A model generated the notes under the pieces. The model had not been told where the DNA came from. It did no database searches and saw only the letters and a program-made list of their open reading frames with translations. DNA of 24,332 nucleotides, from NCBI GenBank assembly GCA_027596075.1, contig JADGJC010000469.1, positions 1-24,332 on the forward strand, in the 5' to 3' direction. A program made the position numbers and the translations under genes. This document shows, piece by piece, positions 1 to 8,754 of this stretch; positions within the stretch are counted from its first letter, which is position 1, and every line of letters begins with the position of its first letter. The DNA comes from Rhizophlyctis rosea (taxonomy: Eukaryota; Chytridiomycota; Chytridiomycetes; Rhizophlyctidales; Rhizophlyctidaceae).

Positions 1-161
1 TACATCCAAACAGTTAACATCGTGTTCATTTGAGTGTGTATTGCTTCATTACCACGCAGGTCTATTAGACCAGCACAGCCATTCAATGTTTCGCCCAAGG
101 CATTCTCCACAGAAAAGTGCTCCAGATCGTGCTCAAGATGAGAGATGATGTTTTGAATCAT
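1..161 (-). CDS. Possible partial coding exon running off the left edge (unidentified)
   Basis: On the minus strand an open frame starts at an ATG at 161 (open from about 197) and runs without a stop past position 1. It gives at least 53 residues. The composition is protein-like, mixed polar and hydrophobic, with a Leu/His/Glu-rich start (ISHLEHDLEHF) and a segment ending NTMLTVWM at the edge. An AG dinucleotide just before the open stretch, at about 198-199, could be a splice acceptor, so this may be an internal or terminal exon of a gene lying mostly to the left. I do not recognise a family. A stretch this short can be open by chance, and competing open frames exist on the plus strand, so the call is weak. 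Confidence 0.3.
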   Translation of the reverse strand, partial: MIQNIISHLEHDLEHFSVENALGETLNGCAGLIDLRGNEAIHTQMNTMLTVWM

Positions 162-1041
162 GGGCCATCTTACGATTTTGGCCAAGTGGAACTTCAACTA
201 CCGAACCGGATGGCATCGGCCCAGAGCTTGGTCTGCCAAACAACAGCACCCGAGTGGGTCTCATTGCCATGAAACGGAGGAAGAGCATGCTGCTTGAGCG
301 GAGAGAAGCTGTGTTGATTGAGACGACTTGCTACGCCATTTCTCTTGAAGAGGGATCCACTCAATAGTACTCAATCCTGCGTCTTGCCCGTCTTGGTGCT
401 CTAACTACCGTGACATTCAGCCTAAAATGCTTGGTGAGTTTTGACTAAGGGACAAGAAGGGTAGGGGATGGCACTTGGTTGGCATCTTGAGAATGCGGTG
501 ACCAGTGACCGGAAGGCAATTGGACGGGTGATCTATGGCATTCACAGAGTGGGTTATCCGTTGGACAAATGGGAGTGGGAATTTTTCATGAAGAGGTTCA
601 GGTGGAAATCCCAAATAGCATAGCGATGTAAAGTCTGTTGGTGGCCTAAGACCGGAGCAAACCAATGTTCAGCTGTCAGATTGTTCTCGCTTTCTGCTGT
701 GCTATTACCTTGGAAAATACAACGATCCCAATGCTAGTGTACATACACCAACGCAATATTACAGTTGGTCAGGCACCACTCTGCTGATGAGCAGTCTTGG
801 AATGAGATTTTGGAAGGATTTGCGCACAACGATTGATTGCAATTCGGTAACAAAATACAAATCACCAAAGGCGGAAACAACAAAGGGAATGATCATCTAA
901 AAACTACATCTACAACGAGTGCAAAACCTCGGAATCTATCTAGAATCACGCTAACCCCTTCGGCACATCCTTTCTCGTCCGGTCTATATAGAAGCCGTAT
1001 GCACACGAAATCCCACAATCTACATAACGTCACACACGAAC
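162..1041. other. Intergenic stretch without a convincing gene
   Basis: Only short open frames occur here, and none shows a recognisable domain, consistent codon pattern or plausible splice chain. The part next to 1042 is expected to hold the 3' untranslated region of the minus-strand secreted-protein gene. The middle could hold further exons of whatever gene lies off the left edge. For example, a minus-strand open piece at about 261-403 is bounded by a possible acceptor, but I could not link it to the open frame at the edge. Confidence 0.4.
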
Positions 1042-1553
1042 CTACAACAACCCCAGAACAGCCAAACCCGACAACCCGATGACAGCAACCACAACTTTAA
1101 CGGTAGCGACTGCGTCAGAGGTGGTGGAGTGGCTCGAGTATCCGTATTGACGCTTCAACTTCTGGACGCCCGGCAAGTCCTGTTTGGCGGCAATGCTGTC
1201 GTCGCCGATGGGAGGAGCAACGGTCGGTTCGGCGGGCGGGTCTGCGAGCGGAGCGGCGGGAGGGAGTGGTGCGGCCGTGTCGGGAAGCGACGCAGCTGTT
1301 GTACAAGGATGGCAGTGGGATCAGCAAATTGAACCAAACGAAAAACAACGACTTGAAGTGCACGAACAAACATACCAACGCTATCGTTCCCGGTAGGAGC
1401 GGGCAAGGCGGGGTTCGCCCACGGAAGCGCAAACGGGAAGGGGATGGCCAAAGGACGTGCTTCGGTGGATGGAAGCAGACTGATATGGAGGATGTTGGTC
1501 AGAAGCGCAAAGACGGCGACGAGGGCCCAGGCGATGCCGACACGGATAGCCAT
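1042..1553 (-). CDS. Small secreted, probably GPI-anchored or tail-anchored surface protein
   Basis: Two exons, 1553-1376 and 1295-1042, flank an 80-nt intron (GTATGT donor, ACAACAG acceptor). Splicing gives 143 residues. Residues 1-32 form a signal peptide with a long hydrophobic core (WALVAVFALL). The middle is rich in Pro and Ala with acidic spots. A dibasic Lys-Arg site (KLKRQYGYSSHS) follows and resembles a Kex2/furin cleavage site. The last 20 or so residues are hydrophobic (VVVAVIGLSGLAVLGLL) and end at the stop with no basic tail, as in GPI-attachment signals, with small residues just upstream as possible omega sites. Unspliced, the frame runs on to 1155 and loses the hydrophobic tail, which supports the intron. 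No family is recognised. It diverges from the uS14m gene. A surface or wall role is inferred from topology only. Confidence 0.7.
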
Positions 1554-1708
1554 GGTAAGGTGGGGATGTGATGGAGCTGCTGAGGATACAAGAGGGGTCC
1601 TCTGGCAAAAGTACTTTGGCACTACTTGGTATGTCGAAAGGGTTTGTTCCTTCGAACGATGAATGGTGAAGAAGAGTTGAGGAACGGGACGGTTCGAGGG
1701 GGTGCCGG

Positions 1709-1715
1709 TATTTAT
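1709..1715 (-). promoter_or_regulatory. Possible TATA element for the secreted-protein gene
   Basis: The minus strand reads ATAAATA about 156 nt upstream of the ATG at 1553. Position and sequence suit a TATA-like element, but the transcription start cannot be seen. Confidence 0.3.
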
Positions 1716-2127
1716 CATTCCAATACCCCGACCGAATACAGGTTGGAACAACAAGGCCTTGCACCCTGCCCCGGTCTGCTGTGTAGTATTGGCATGACTG
1801 TCCCGAGCACCGACGGCGGACTAATGACCTCGGGACCTGTAAGGAAGGTGATAGGTCCTGATCCAAATGATGATTGCGGTGCTCTATATATAATGTGTCT
1901 CGTATTGGGGGGAGACGATTGATGAGGAGGTGCAATTCCCGACGAGGTGGTGAAGCAGGCTGTGCCTTCAAAAGGGGCTTGAGCACCGCAGAGTTCAGCC
2001 ACTTAGAAGCCTCGGGAACTGTGCCTCGCTCTCCCTGCTCCCTCACCAAATCTCAATGACCACAAAGTTATTTCCCACACAACCACCCCTTGATCAACAG
2101 AGCACTAGGACAATTAGTAGTCATAGA

Positions 2128-2133
2128 TATAAA
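2128..2133 (+). promoter_or_regulatory. Possible TATA box for uS14m
   Basis: A TATAAA hexamer lies 169 nt before the uS14m ATG at 2302. A C/A-rich leader follows it. Orientation and distance fit, but no experimental start site is known. Confidence 0.35.
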
Positions 2134-2301
2134 CCAACAACACAGCGAACTAGAGACTGTAGCACCCGAAGAGGTAGGATACTGCTCTTGAAACCAATAC
2201 CTCGTTGAAAATCCACAAACCCGTCGTTGCTCACAGTCAACCCCAACAACCCCTCACCCAGCCCAACCACCAAACCGCACCACCCACGCACACCCCTCAA
2301 A

Positions 2302-2851
2302 ATGCCCCAAATAGCAATCAGAATCAGAGACCGTCTGCGCCGCCTTTGCACAGCTCAATTCGAAGTAGAGCGCGGTGCTCTAAAATCTATCACAAAAGAT
2401 AAAACTCTCCCCCTCGCTACCCGCCTGCGCGCACAACTGGCTTTCCAAGACTTACCGAAATACTCTCAACACGTCTCCATTCGAAACAGATGTACAATGA
2501 ACGGGAAGGGCAGAGTATGTGTTTTGTGGATTTGGGGTTGCTGGGTCTTTGGAGGGGTCGGTTGGGATCAGTGGTGGGGGGACGAGTTTGCTGGGAAGGA
2601 CTTGGTGGGAAGTCGGGAGGTGCTATGACTTGGTGTTGTCGGAGTGGGTCGTTTTGTGGAGATGGGTCGTATCAGAAGGCCGTTGATGGATCAGAAATGG
2701 AGATAATTCAGGTCCATCTTCGCACAAGTTACTGACGACGATTGCTTCCTTACAGGGTATCCTCCACGCATGGAAACTACATCGATACTCATTCCGACAA
2801 GAAGCGCTAGCTGGACGAATGCCGGGCGTCAGAAAGGCAGTGTGGGGTTAA
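2302..2851 (+). CDS. MRP2: Mitochondrial small-subunit ribosomal protein uS14m (Mrp2/MRPS14 type)
   Basis: Two exons, 2302-2514 and 2756-2851, are joined across a 241-nt intron (GTATGT donor, CTTACAG acceptor), giving 102 residues. uS14m sits in the head of the mitoribosomal small subunit near the decoding region. The family signature is clear. Exon 1 ends with the IRNRC...NGKGR segment that matches the RNRC.LTGRPRG region of S14 proteins. Exon 2 carries the C-terminal block (KLHRYSFRQEALAGRMPGV, then KAVWG), equivalent to the FR..A..G.LPGV.KASW ending of bacterial and mitochondrial S14. The basic N-terminus (IRIRDRLRRL) suits mitochondrial import and rRNA binding. The length is close to bacterial S14 (about 100). 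An upstream in-frame extension to 2227 is proline-rich and looks like leader, so the start at 2302 is preferred. The 3' end converges on the F-box gene with 119 bp between stops. Confidence 0.92.
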
Positions 2852-2970
2852 GCTACATAGGTCGTATCACGACCGACGCCTTCCCTCAACGTATTCATAT
2901 CACCATGTAAACAACAGAATATTTCTAATTATCGACGACACTGGCCTATATAATCAGCACACAGATATAA

Positions 2971-5756
2971 TTAGAAGACAAACCCTTCCTCGCTAAGCCT
3001 TTCTACCGCCGCTTCCCACAGACTCAAAATATCTAACCCCTCCTCCATGAACCACTGATCCTTATTCCGAAGGATGCCAAAAGGATCATTAATGCGAATC
3101 TTACTGTCCGCCGCATACAATCGTTTCAACCGAGAAAAGGCGTTGGGTGCGAAGTTGGGCATGACCACCGGCGAAGTAAGTGCGGTCAAATGGTGCGCTT
3201 GAGCGTCGAACAATTCGCCAAACGACCCCAGCAAGGTGTCCATGTCGGGTGTTGCAGGATCCATCGCGGACTCCGTTCCCGCCTGTTCTCCCGTTCCTCC
3301 AGCACTCTTATCTTCCTCCAGTTGTTCACCCTCCCCTTGCCCACCGCCCTCCGCTCGCAACCCCCACACCGTCCCCTTCGCCAACCCCGCCGCCTCCACA
3401 ACCTTCTTCACCACCTCATCATCAACCCCCTTACAATCCACAACACTCAACCTCTCCAACCCCAAACAACACTCCGCCAAAGCCTCCAAAACCATTCCCC
3501 CACCCTCCACATTATTCATACAAAAACTCTTCAAACTCCTCAAGCGTCCCTCCCTAATAACCTTCACAACCGCATCCCCATGCAAACACGTCTGCCCATA
3601 CATATTCAAGACCTCCACCTTCCCACAACTCTTGCTCAACTCCTCCCAGTGCGCATCGTCAATGACGCCCAACGAGCATTCCGGGTGTTTATGTAGGTCG
3701 AGCATTTTGACGGGGTTGCAGTCGATCACCGCGCGCATGGCCTGTGCGCTCATGTTCGGACATTGGGTTAGGGCGAGGACTTCGATGTTGCGGAGGCGGG
3801 TCAGGGATTTTAAAGCGGTGTCGTCTAGGTCGTTTGACACGCTGACGATTCCGTCACAGCCGTCATCTTCGAAAACGACGCGGAGGAGGTTGACGTTTGG
3901 TGCTTTCAATGAAATCTCCTCAAACTGCCCACCCAAAGCGCCCGTGAGTTTCACTAGATGCAGCATAATGCAACCAACAGGTCTTCACCCACCAACTCGT
4001 TAAAAACATCACAATCCACCAATCGAACCGTCTTCAAGGAAGGCCGCAACTCAAACTCCATATCCGGCCGCATGGGTCCCACCACCCCCGCCAATCCCAA
4101 AAACTCAAGATTCTCGCAATAATTCCACAAAATCCCCATGACATCCATCTAGTCCCGCATGATGAGATGGGAAACACCGGCGAATTTTCAAACAACAAAA
4201 GGAAAATCCAAAACAAACACTCACCGTAACATCCAAACAATAATCCAAAGTAACAGCCTTCAAAAACCTACACGAACTAACCAACCTCTCAACACTCTCA
4301 TTCGGCCCAACCGGTAACCCATCCAACCGACAAAAATTCAGTTCCTTCATTCCCGGAAACACATCCGATAGATCCGACGTGCTTTCGAAGGCATCAATAT
4401 CCGTGACTGCTTCGATATTGAGATGTCGGAGATTTTGTCCATCCTCACGAAGGATGCGACATAGGTCAGGCCAACAAGGTGCGTCGACGTCTTCGATGGT
4501 TATGGAAGTCAAGGTAGAGACAAAGGGTTCCAAAGATGTCAAAATGCTGGCGTCAAGTGGTGGGCCTGGTTCGTTTAGGTTTGAGTGGCGGATATGAAGA
4601 CTGGGAAAGTGTATTGCACATTGGTGAGTTTTGCCCGAATTGAATATGCAGTAGTTCCCAAACAACTTACGATTTCAGATTGGGCAGCAGATAGTGAATA
4701 TGCCGAAGCAGAATGACCTTCATCTCCGAACTCGCAACCGTCAATCGCTTCACCATCGGTCCAAGTCCCCTATCTCTAACATTATTCAGCCTCAGCTTCG
4801 AATGCACAAGCTGCGCCAAATCCTGAATAGACTTCGTCCTACTTTCCCCTCCACCTCCCGATACCGCCGATGGCAAAACCTTCCGCCCTGCACCCGCCGC
4901 AATCTCCAAACTCGGTTTAAACAATTCCAACGCTTTAGATCTCAGCCGGAATTGGACGCCCTCCCGATTGCCCCAAAGCGCTCTTCGCGATCCCGTGCCC
5001 GAGTCCCAACCGGTAGTATGTGACCCTTTCCCGCGCATCGAGCGAATGAAATGTTTGATATGTCGTAGCTCAGGAAGGTGGACGGAGTGGTAGAGAGTGG
5101 TAACTGCAGGTGGGGACCAAGAGCGGCAGACGAGACCTGCTGACGCGAGAGTGGAAGATGTTTCGACAAACGAGAAAATATGAAGGAGGACCTCTTGCGG
5201 GAGATTGCTGTGTCCCACAGGAAACGGCCGAGAGGAAGCCGTTACAAAGCTGGATGCAAACGTGCAGTCAGTATGCTGCTCAATGTCATTATGCCATGCG
5301 GCTAAAATTGCACTGTCCAAACTCTGCCCAATCCCAACTATATTGCAAATGATGCTGCAAGTGGAGAACCTCTCCCATCCCACACGCCCCAAAATGGTCG
5401 ACAAAGACTTCCTCTTCGCAAGCTCACCTAGCAACTTCCAAATCATCATCAGTTTCTACCTCAGCATCACTGTTATACTGATACACCGATCGACCACCGC
5501 CATTCGCATGACCCGGAGGACCATCAAACACCAAGTCATCATCCTCAGGAAAGGCTTGAGCTAATCCGGCGACAAGTTCGCCGCCCTGCTCCTGCTGCTG
5601 TTGTTGCATTTTGGCAAAGACGTTTACAGCAAGTTCCTGCGCGGCTATGACGTCGCGGACTTCTGGTGAGCGTTTTTCGGAGGGAATAAGGGAAAGTCTG
5701 TCGAGTCCGAAGCGGAGGACGTCAGTGAAGAATGTGGATATCTGTTTGTCTGGCAT
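2971..5756 (-). CDS. F-box/leucine-rich-repeat protein (probable SCF ubiquitin-ligase receptor)
   Basis: Five exons are proposed: 5756-5428, 5207-4671, 4600-4225, 4148-3993 and 3924-2971. Introns 2-4 are 68-76 nt, the first is 220 nt, and all phases agree, giving about 783 residues. The N-terminal 109 residues are Gln- and acidic-rich (QQQQQEQ, DDDLVFD). An F-box follows at about 111-154 (LPQEVLLHIFSF, then LVCRSW). F-boxes bind Skp1. Residues after about 270 hold Cys-containing leucine-rich repeats of the FBXL/AMN1 kind (LRNIEVLALTQCPNM, LRSLKSFCMNN, LERLSVVDCKGV). These repeats normally bind the substrate. The first junction is least certain: an acceptor at 5250 instead of 5208 would add 14 residues in frame. 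The substrate cannot be told from sequence. An upstream in-frame ATG (5804) would lengthen the N-terminus by 16 residues. Confidence 0.8.
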
Positions 5757-6565
5757 TGAGGACGGCACGATGTTGGGTAAATGAAAATAGAAAGTGAAGA
5801 ACAAAGCACAGATAGTGGATTGAGACGAGAGTCACGAGACTACCTACGCTATTGGTACGGGCGACAAGACACCTTGCGAGATATAAGGGTAGCCGACCCG
5901 ACTGTGCGGAAGAATTGTTTACAGTCCGAACGTGGGCAAGTTTCGGTCGGAAGGCCGAAAAGAGATGGTTATAACGTAGCACCAGTACCAACAGCCGCCC
6001 GACCAGTTCAAAGATAGCCTTTCCAGTAGGACCGTTTAGAAGCAGTAGATATGAGCAGATGAGAATGGGTCTTGTAGTCAAGTTTGTAACCTGTTCTCAC
6101 TCCTTCATTCTTGTTGTGTCCCCACCACCCAACCAAGAATAAGTTGGTGATCGAATTGTGAGGGTGTCAATTGAGGAACCTTATTGTAAATCCGAGGAGC
6201 CAACTGTCGCCACTCTTCCAGCCACAATCAGAGCCGGTTACAGTTGGATGACAACCAAACCTTGTATCACGCCCATACTGCTTTGCATGATTTTTGAACC
6301 ATTGGCCGACGGATGAGGATCAATTACGGGAGGATTAGGACACCACCACCTCAGTTATACATGTGTGATTCTACTTTCATATTTAACAAGGTTCACCAAA
6401 ACAATCCAAATGTACAATCCTTCCGTTTACTTGTAACCATTAACATCACCACCCACACCCCCCAACCGCAACCGCACTTCCCAACCAAAAAGGCATGCTA
6501 TGAGGCCATCAAAAAGATCTCGCATCCCACCAAGGTATACCCCCACACTCCTCCACACACCAACA
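5757..6565. other. Intergenic region between F-box gene (5' side) and RGS gene (3' side)
   Basis: Both neighbours are on the minus strand. The region therefore holds the RGS gene's 3' untranslated region (right part) and the F-box gene's promoter and leader (left part). A minus-strand open frame at 5722-6081 overlaps the F-box start in another frame. It looks like CT-rich leader rather than protein, but a 5' untranslated exon with a GT...AG intron inside it is possible. No other gene is visible. Confidence 0.4.
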
Positions 6566-8024
6566 TCACCGTCCTCCCCTCACCCTATCCCTCATCCCAC
6601 TAATCCCATTCTTGAACTTCGAACTAACAACACTCAGCCTCGACCTTGTGGACATAAAACTGACCCCAGAATCCGACATCCCATCATCATCATCAACGCT
6701 ATACCGATAATCCGATCTCCCCGACGAACTCACCATCCCTCCGATCCGGAAATTTGCGAACCGCCGACTGGTTCCACCCCCACCACCACCACCGTACACA
6801 GAGCCGGATGTTGAAGGTAAGGGAGGAGCATCCGCTTCGTGTGCCCAGATGGATGATGTGGAGATGTTTGTTGCGGATCGGGAGGTTTTGATTCTGCTTC
6901 GAGAGGCGAGGGAGGAAAGAGAATCACCCGCCTGAGACGCCGTCGTAGACGCATACTGCCAAATACCGCCCGAAGACAGGTCAAGAGATTTGGAATGTCT
7001 CTTCTCTCGCCGGTCTCGTTGCAAGGCTTCCATAGCTGATGCTGACGTTGCGTTACGACCTATAGTAGAAAACACCTCTGTCGACGGGGGCGCACTAACT
7101 GTAGATTCGCTACTGCTGCGAGGCTGGTATATGGATGACCGTCGCGAAGGTGATGATTTGGGCTCCGACTCTGCCTGTTCCGCTTCCCTCTCCTTAGCAG
7201 CGATGAACTTCTTGAATGTATTAAAGTAAATCATCTGCAACACTTCATCGATGGCAGCGTCAAACATGGTCGATGTTAGGTGTCCCGTTTTGATCTTTCT
7301 CGCAATGTCATGCCGTATTCGGGAGGAGAGGTTGATTTCCTGTGGGGCGTCAGGGGCGATGTAGCAGGCGTGGAAGTAGAGGAAATGGCCTTGTAGGTGG
7401 GGTGGGATGGGTATGGAGGGTGTTTGGTGTGCGGGAATGGGAGGCGGCAAGGTAGATGAGGATGGAGGGATTGCGTCGGGATGCATCGAAATGGGGCGGC
7501 CGGTTGAGGGAGGGAGGGGTAGAGGTACGGGAGCTCGAATGGGAGAGTAGCCTGATGTAGGATTTCGGTCTGGACGGTTCACGAACCGTGCGAGTGCGTA
7601 TGAACCCTCATCCCTATTTGCCCCGTACCACGGAACATCGTCCGCTAACAGATTCTCCAACTCCAGTATGCTTTCATAAAAGCTGATATTTTCCAAACTA
7701 TGCAAAGACTATACGGACCAAAAGTCGGTTATAATCGTCCGAAAGTACCTCCCACACCACACCCTTCCCAATCCACTCACGGTAGCAAACTTCTTGAACT
7801 CCGCGAAAAGCGGTGGATGTGTCATAACACTGAAGAAACATTCTCGTGTATATGCCGGAGTGAATACGAACGCTTCGTCGTCAATATCAGAGTCACTGTC
7901 ATGCGCCTGCAGGTGGGAGAACGGAGCTCAGCCGACGCGGTCCCAAAGTAAATAAACAAACTGCGAAACTGCGCACCTTCGCGGCAAAAACGCCACTGAT
8001 GGCAGTAAACACTCTTCCGAACAT
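6566..8024 (-). CDS. RGS-domain protein with a proline-rich insert inside the domain
   Basis: Three exons, 8024-7977, 7906-7781 and 7708-6566, with introns of 70 and 72 nt in phase 0, give 438 residues. RGS domains speed GTP hydrolysis by heterotrimeric G-alpha subunits. The RGS fold is seen in two parts. Residues 39-78 include LFAEFKKF and LENISFYESILEL. Residues 166-228 include APQEINLSSRIRHDI, MFDAAIDEVLQMI and NTFKKFI. Between them lies an insert of about 87 residues rich in Pro and Ser (VPLPLPPSTG, STLPPPIPAH). The C-terminal 210 residues are Ser/Arg-rich, with a seven-Gly run at about 6778-6798, and look disordered and phosphorylatable. No membrane segment is present, unlike Rax1-type proteins. 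The start at 8024 gives a hydrophobic N-terminus (MFGRVFTAISGVFAAK). An upstream TACTAAC (about 8048) could mean a 5' intron and an earlier start. Confidence 0.78.
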
Positions 8025-8754
8025 GTTCGTTCGAACCCGTTAGTACACCCTAACAACAACGCGAAACTAAACGCCCCAACAGAGGTTGGTTGTAAAAATC
8101 GTAGAAGGACGAGGAATGTAAAACCTTCATGGGAACTTGGAAGAAACTCGTCATAACGTGGGTCAGGGTTTTGTAGACACATGATGAGTGAAGGAATCGA
8201 GTCCCTTCTGAACAAATCAGTGTTTTTGGCGTAGCAGTCAGCATTGTTTCACAAGGCCACTTTGCATTGCCGTATTGGGAGGAAACATTTTCGAGGGGGA
8301 CGTTCGGAGCCCTGTTTGTATCACTCTGGTGCCATGACACGAGGGCCCTATTTGAACGTTTGACGCTCTCTCAATGTCCGCCTGTCCCCTAAATTTTACG
8401 ACCTTCGCCAAAGAATATGGAGTGGGTATAATATGAGTGTTGAAAACTGAACATATGGGCTTGTGGAGTATGCACTGTCATAGTGGTCCTTGCGCACTGA
8501 GCCAGACTCGGAAGCGGAAGCTTCAGCATCTTACCCATATCAAGGTACTCAAGGTATAATACTTGCAATAAGACGATACACATTTTTTTACGGATCAATG
8601 CTACATTCAAACTACCTATTTGCAATAAATGCTACTTCGATACACCTACTCCAACAGCTATGTACACTACGAAACATACGTATTCATATCATACAGTCCT
8701 TGTGATCACGAAACTCTGGCAGCTGATACCGTGATTGACGGTGAATGCTGGTTT
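8025..8754. other. Intergenic region: RGS promoter side and DMC1 3' side
   Basis: The region lies upstream of the RGS gene and downstream of DMC1, both on the minus strand. Near the RGS start, the minus strand carries a perfect TACTAAC branch-site sequence at about 8048, which hints at a spliced 5' leader. A 12-bp palindrome (CGAACATGTTCG) overlaps the start codon. Short open frames at 7928-8340 and 8389-8625 have no recognisable domain. The part near 8755 is AT-rich, as expected for a DMC1 3' untranslated region. Confidence 0.4.

Larger units (their letters stand above)
1554..2301. promoter_or_regulatory. Divergent intergenic region between secreted-protein gene and uS14m
   Basis: This 748-bp region separates two genes transcribed away from each other, so it must hold both promoters. 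TATA-like stretches are seen at 1709-1715 (minus), 1884-1893 (CTATATATAA, usable from either strand) and 2128-2133 (TATAAA, plus). The last 80 bases before 2302 are C- and A-rich and T-poor, typical of a fungal 5' leader. The open frames inside it show no protein-like features. Confidence 0.5.

Noticed and set aside
1381..2049. A 222-codon minus-strand open frame upstream of the secreted-protein gene
   Set aside because: It overlaps the secreted-protein exon in a different frame, lacks recognisable features and crosses the promoter region.
3957..3991. A very short (about 35-nt) intron at the fourth junction of the F-box gene
   Set aside because: It is too short for the spliceosome by the standard of the other introns here. 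A 68-nt intron at 3992-3925 restores the same frame.
3236..4003. A 255-codon plus-strand open frame
   Set aside because: It is the Ser/Pro/Thr-rich shadow of the leucine-rich-repeat exon of the F-box gene.
8018..8052. tRNA-like TTCGAA loop sequence
   Set aside because: No matching T-stem, acceptor stem or anticodon arm can be drawn around it. The TTCGAA is part of an 8-bp palindrome.
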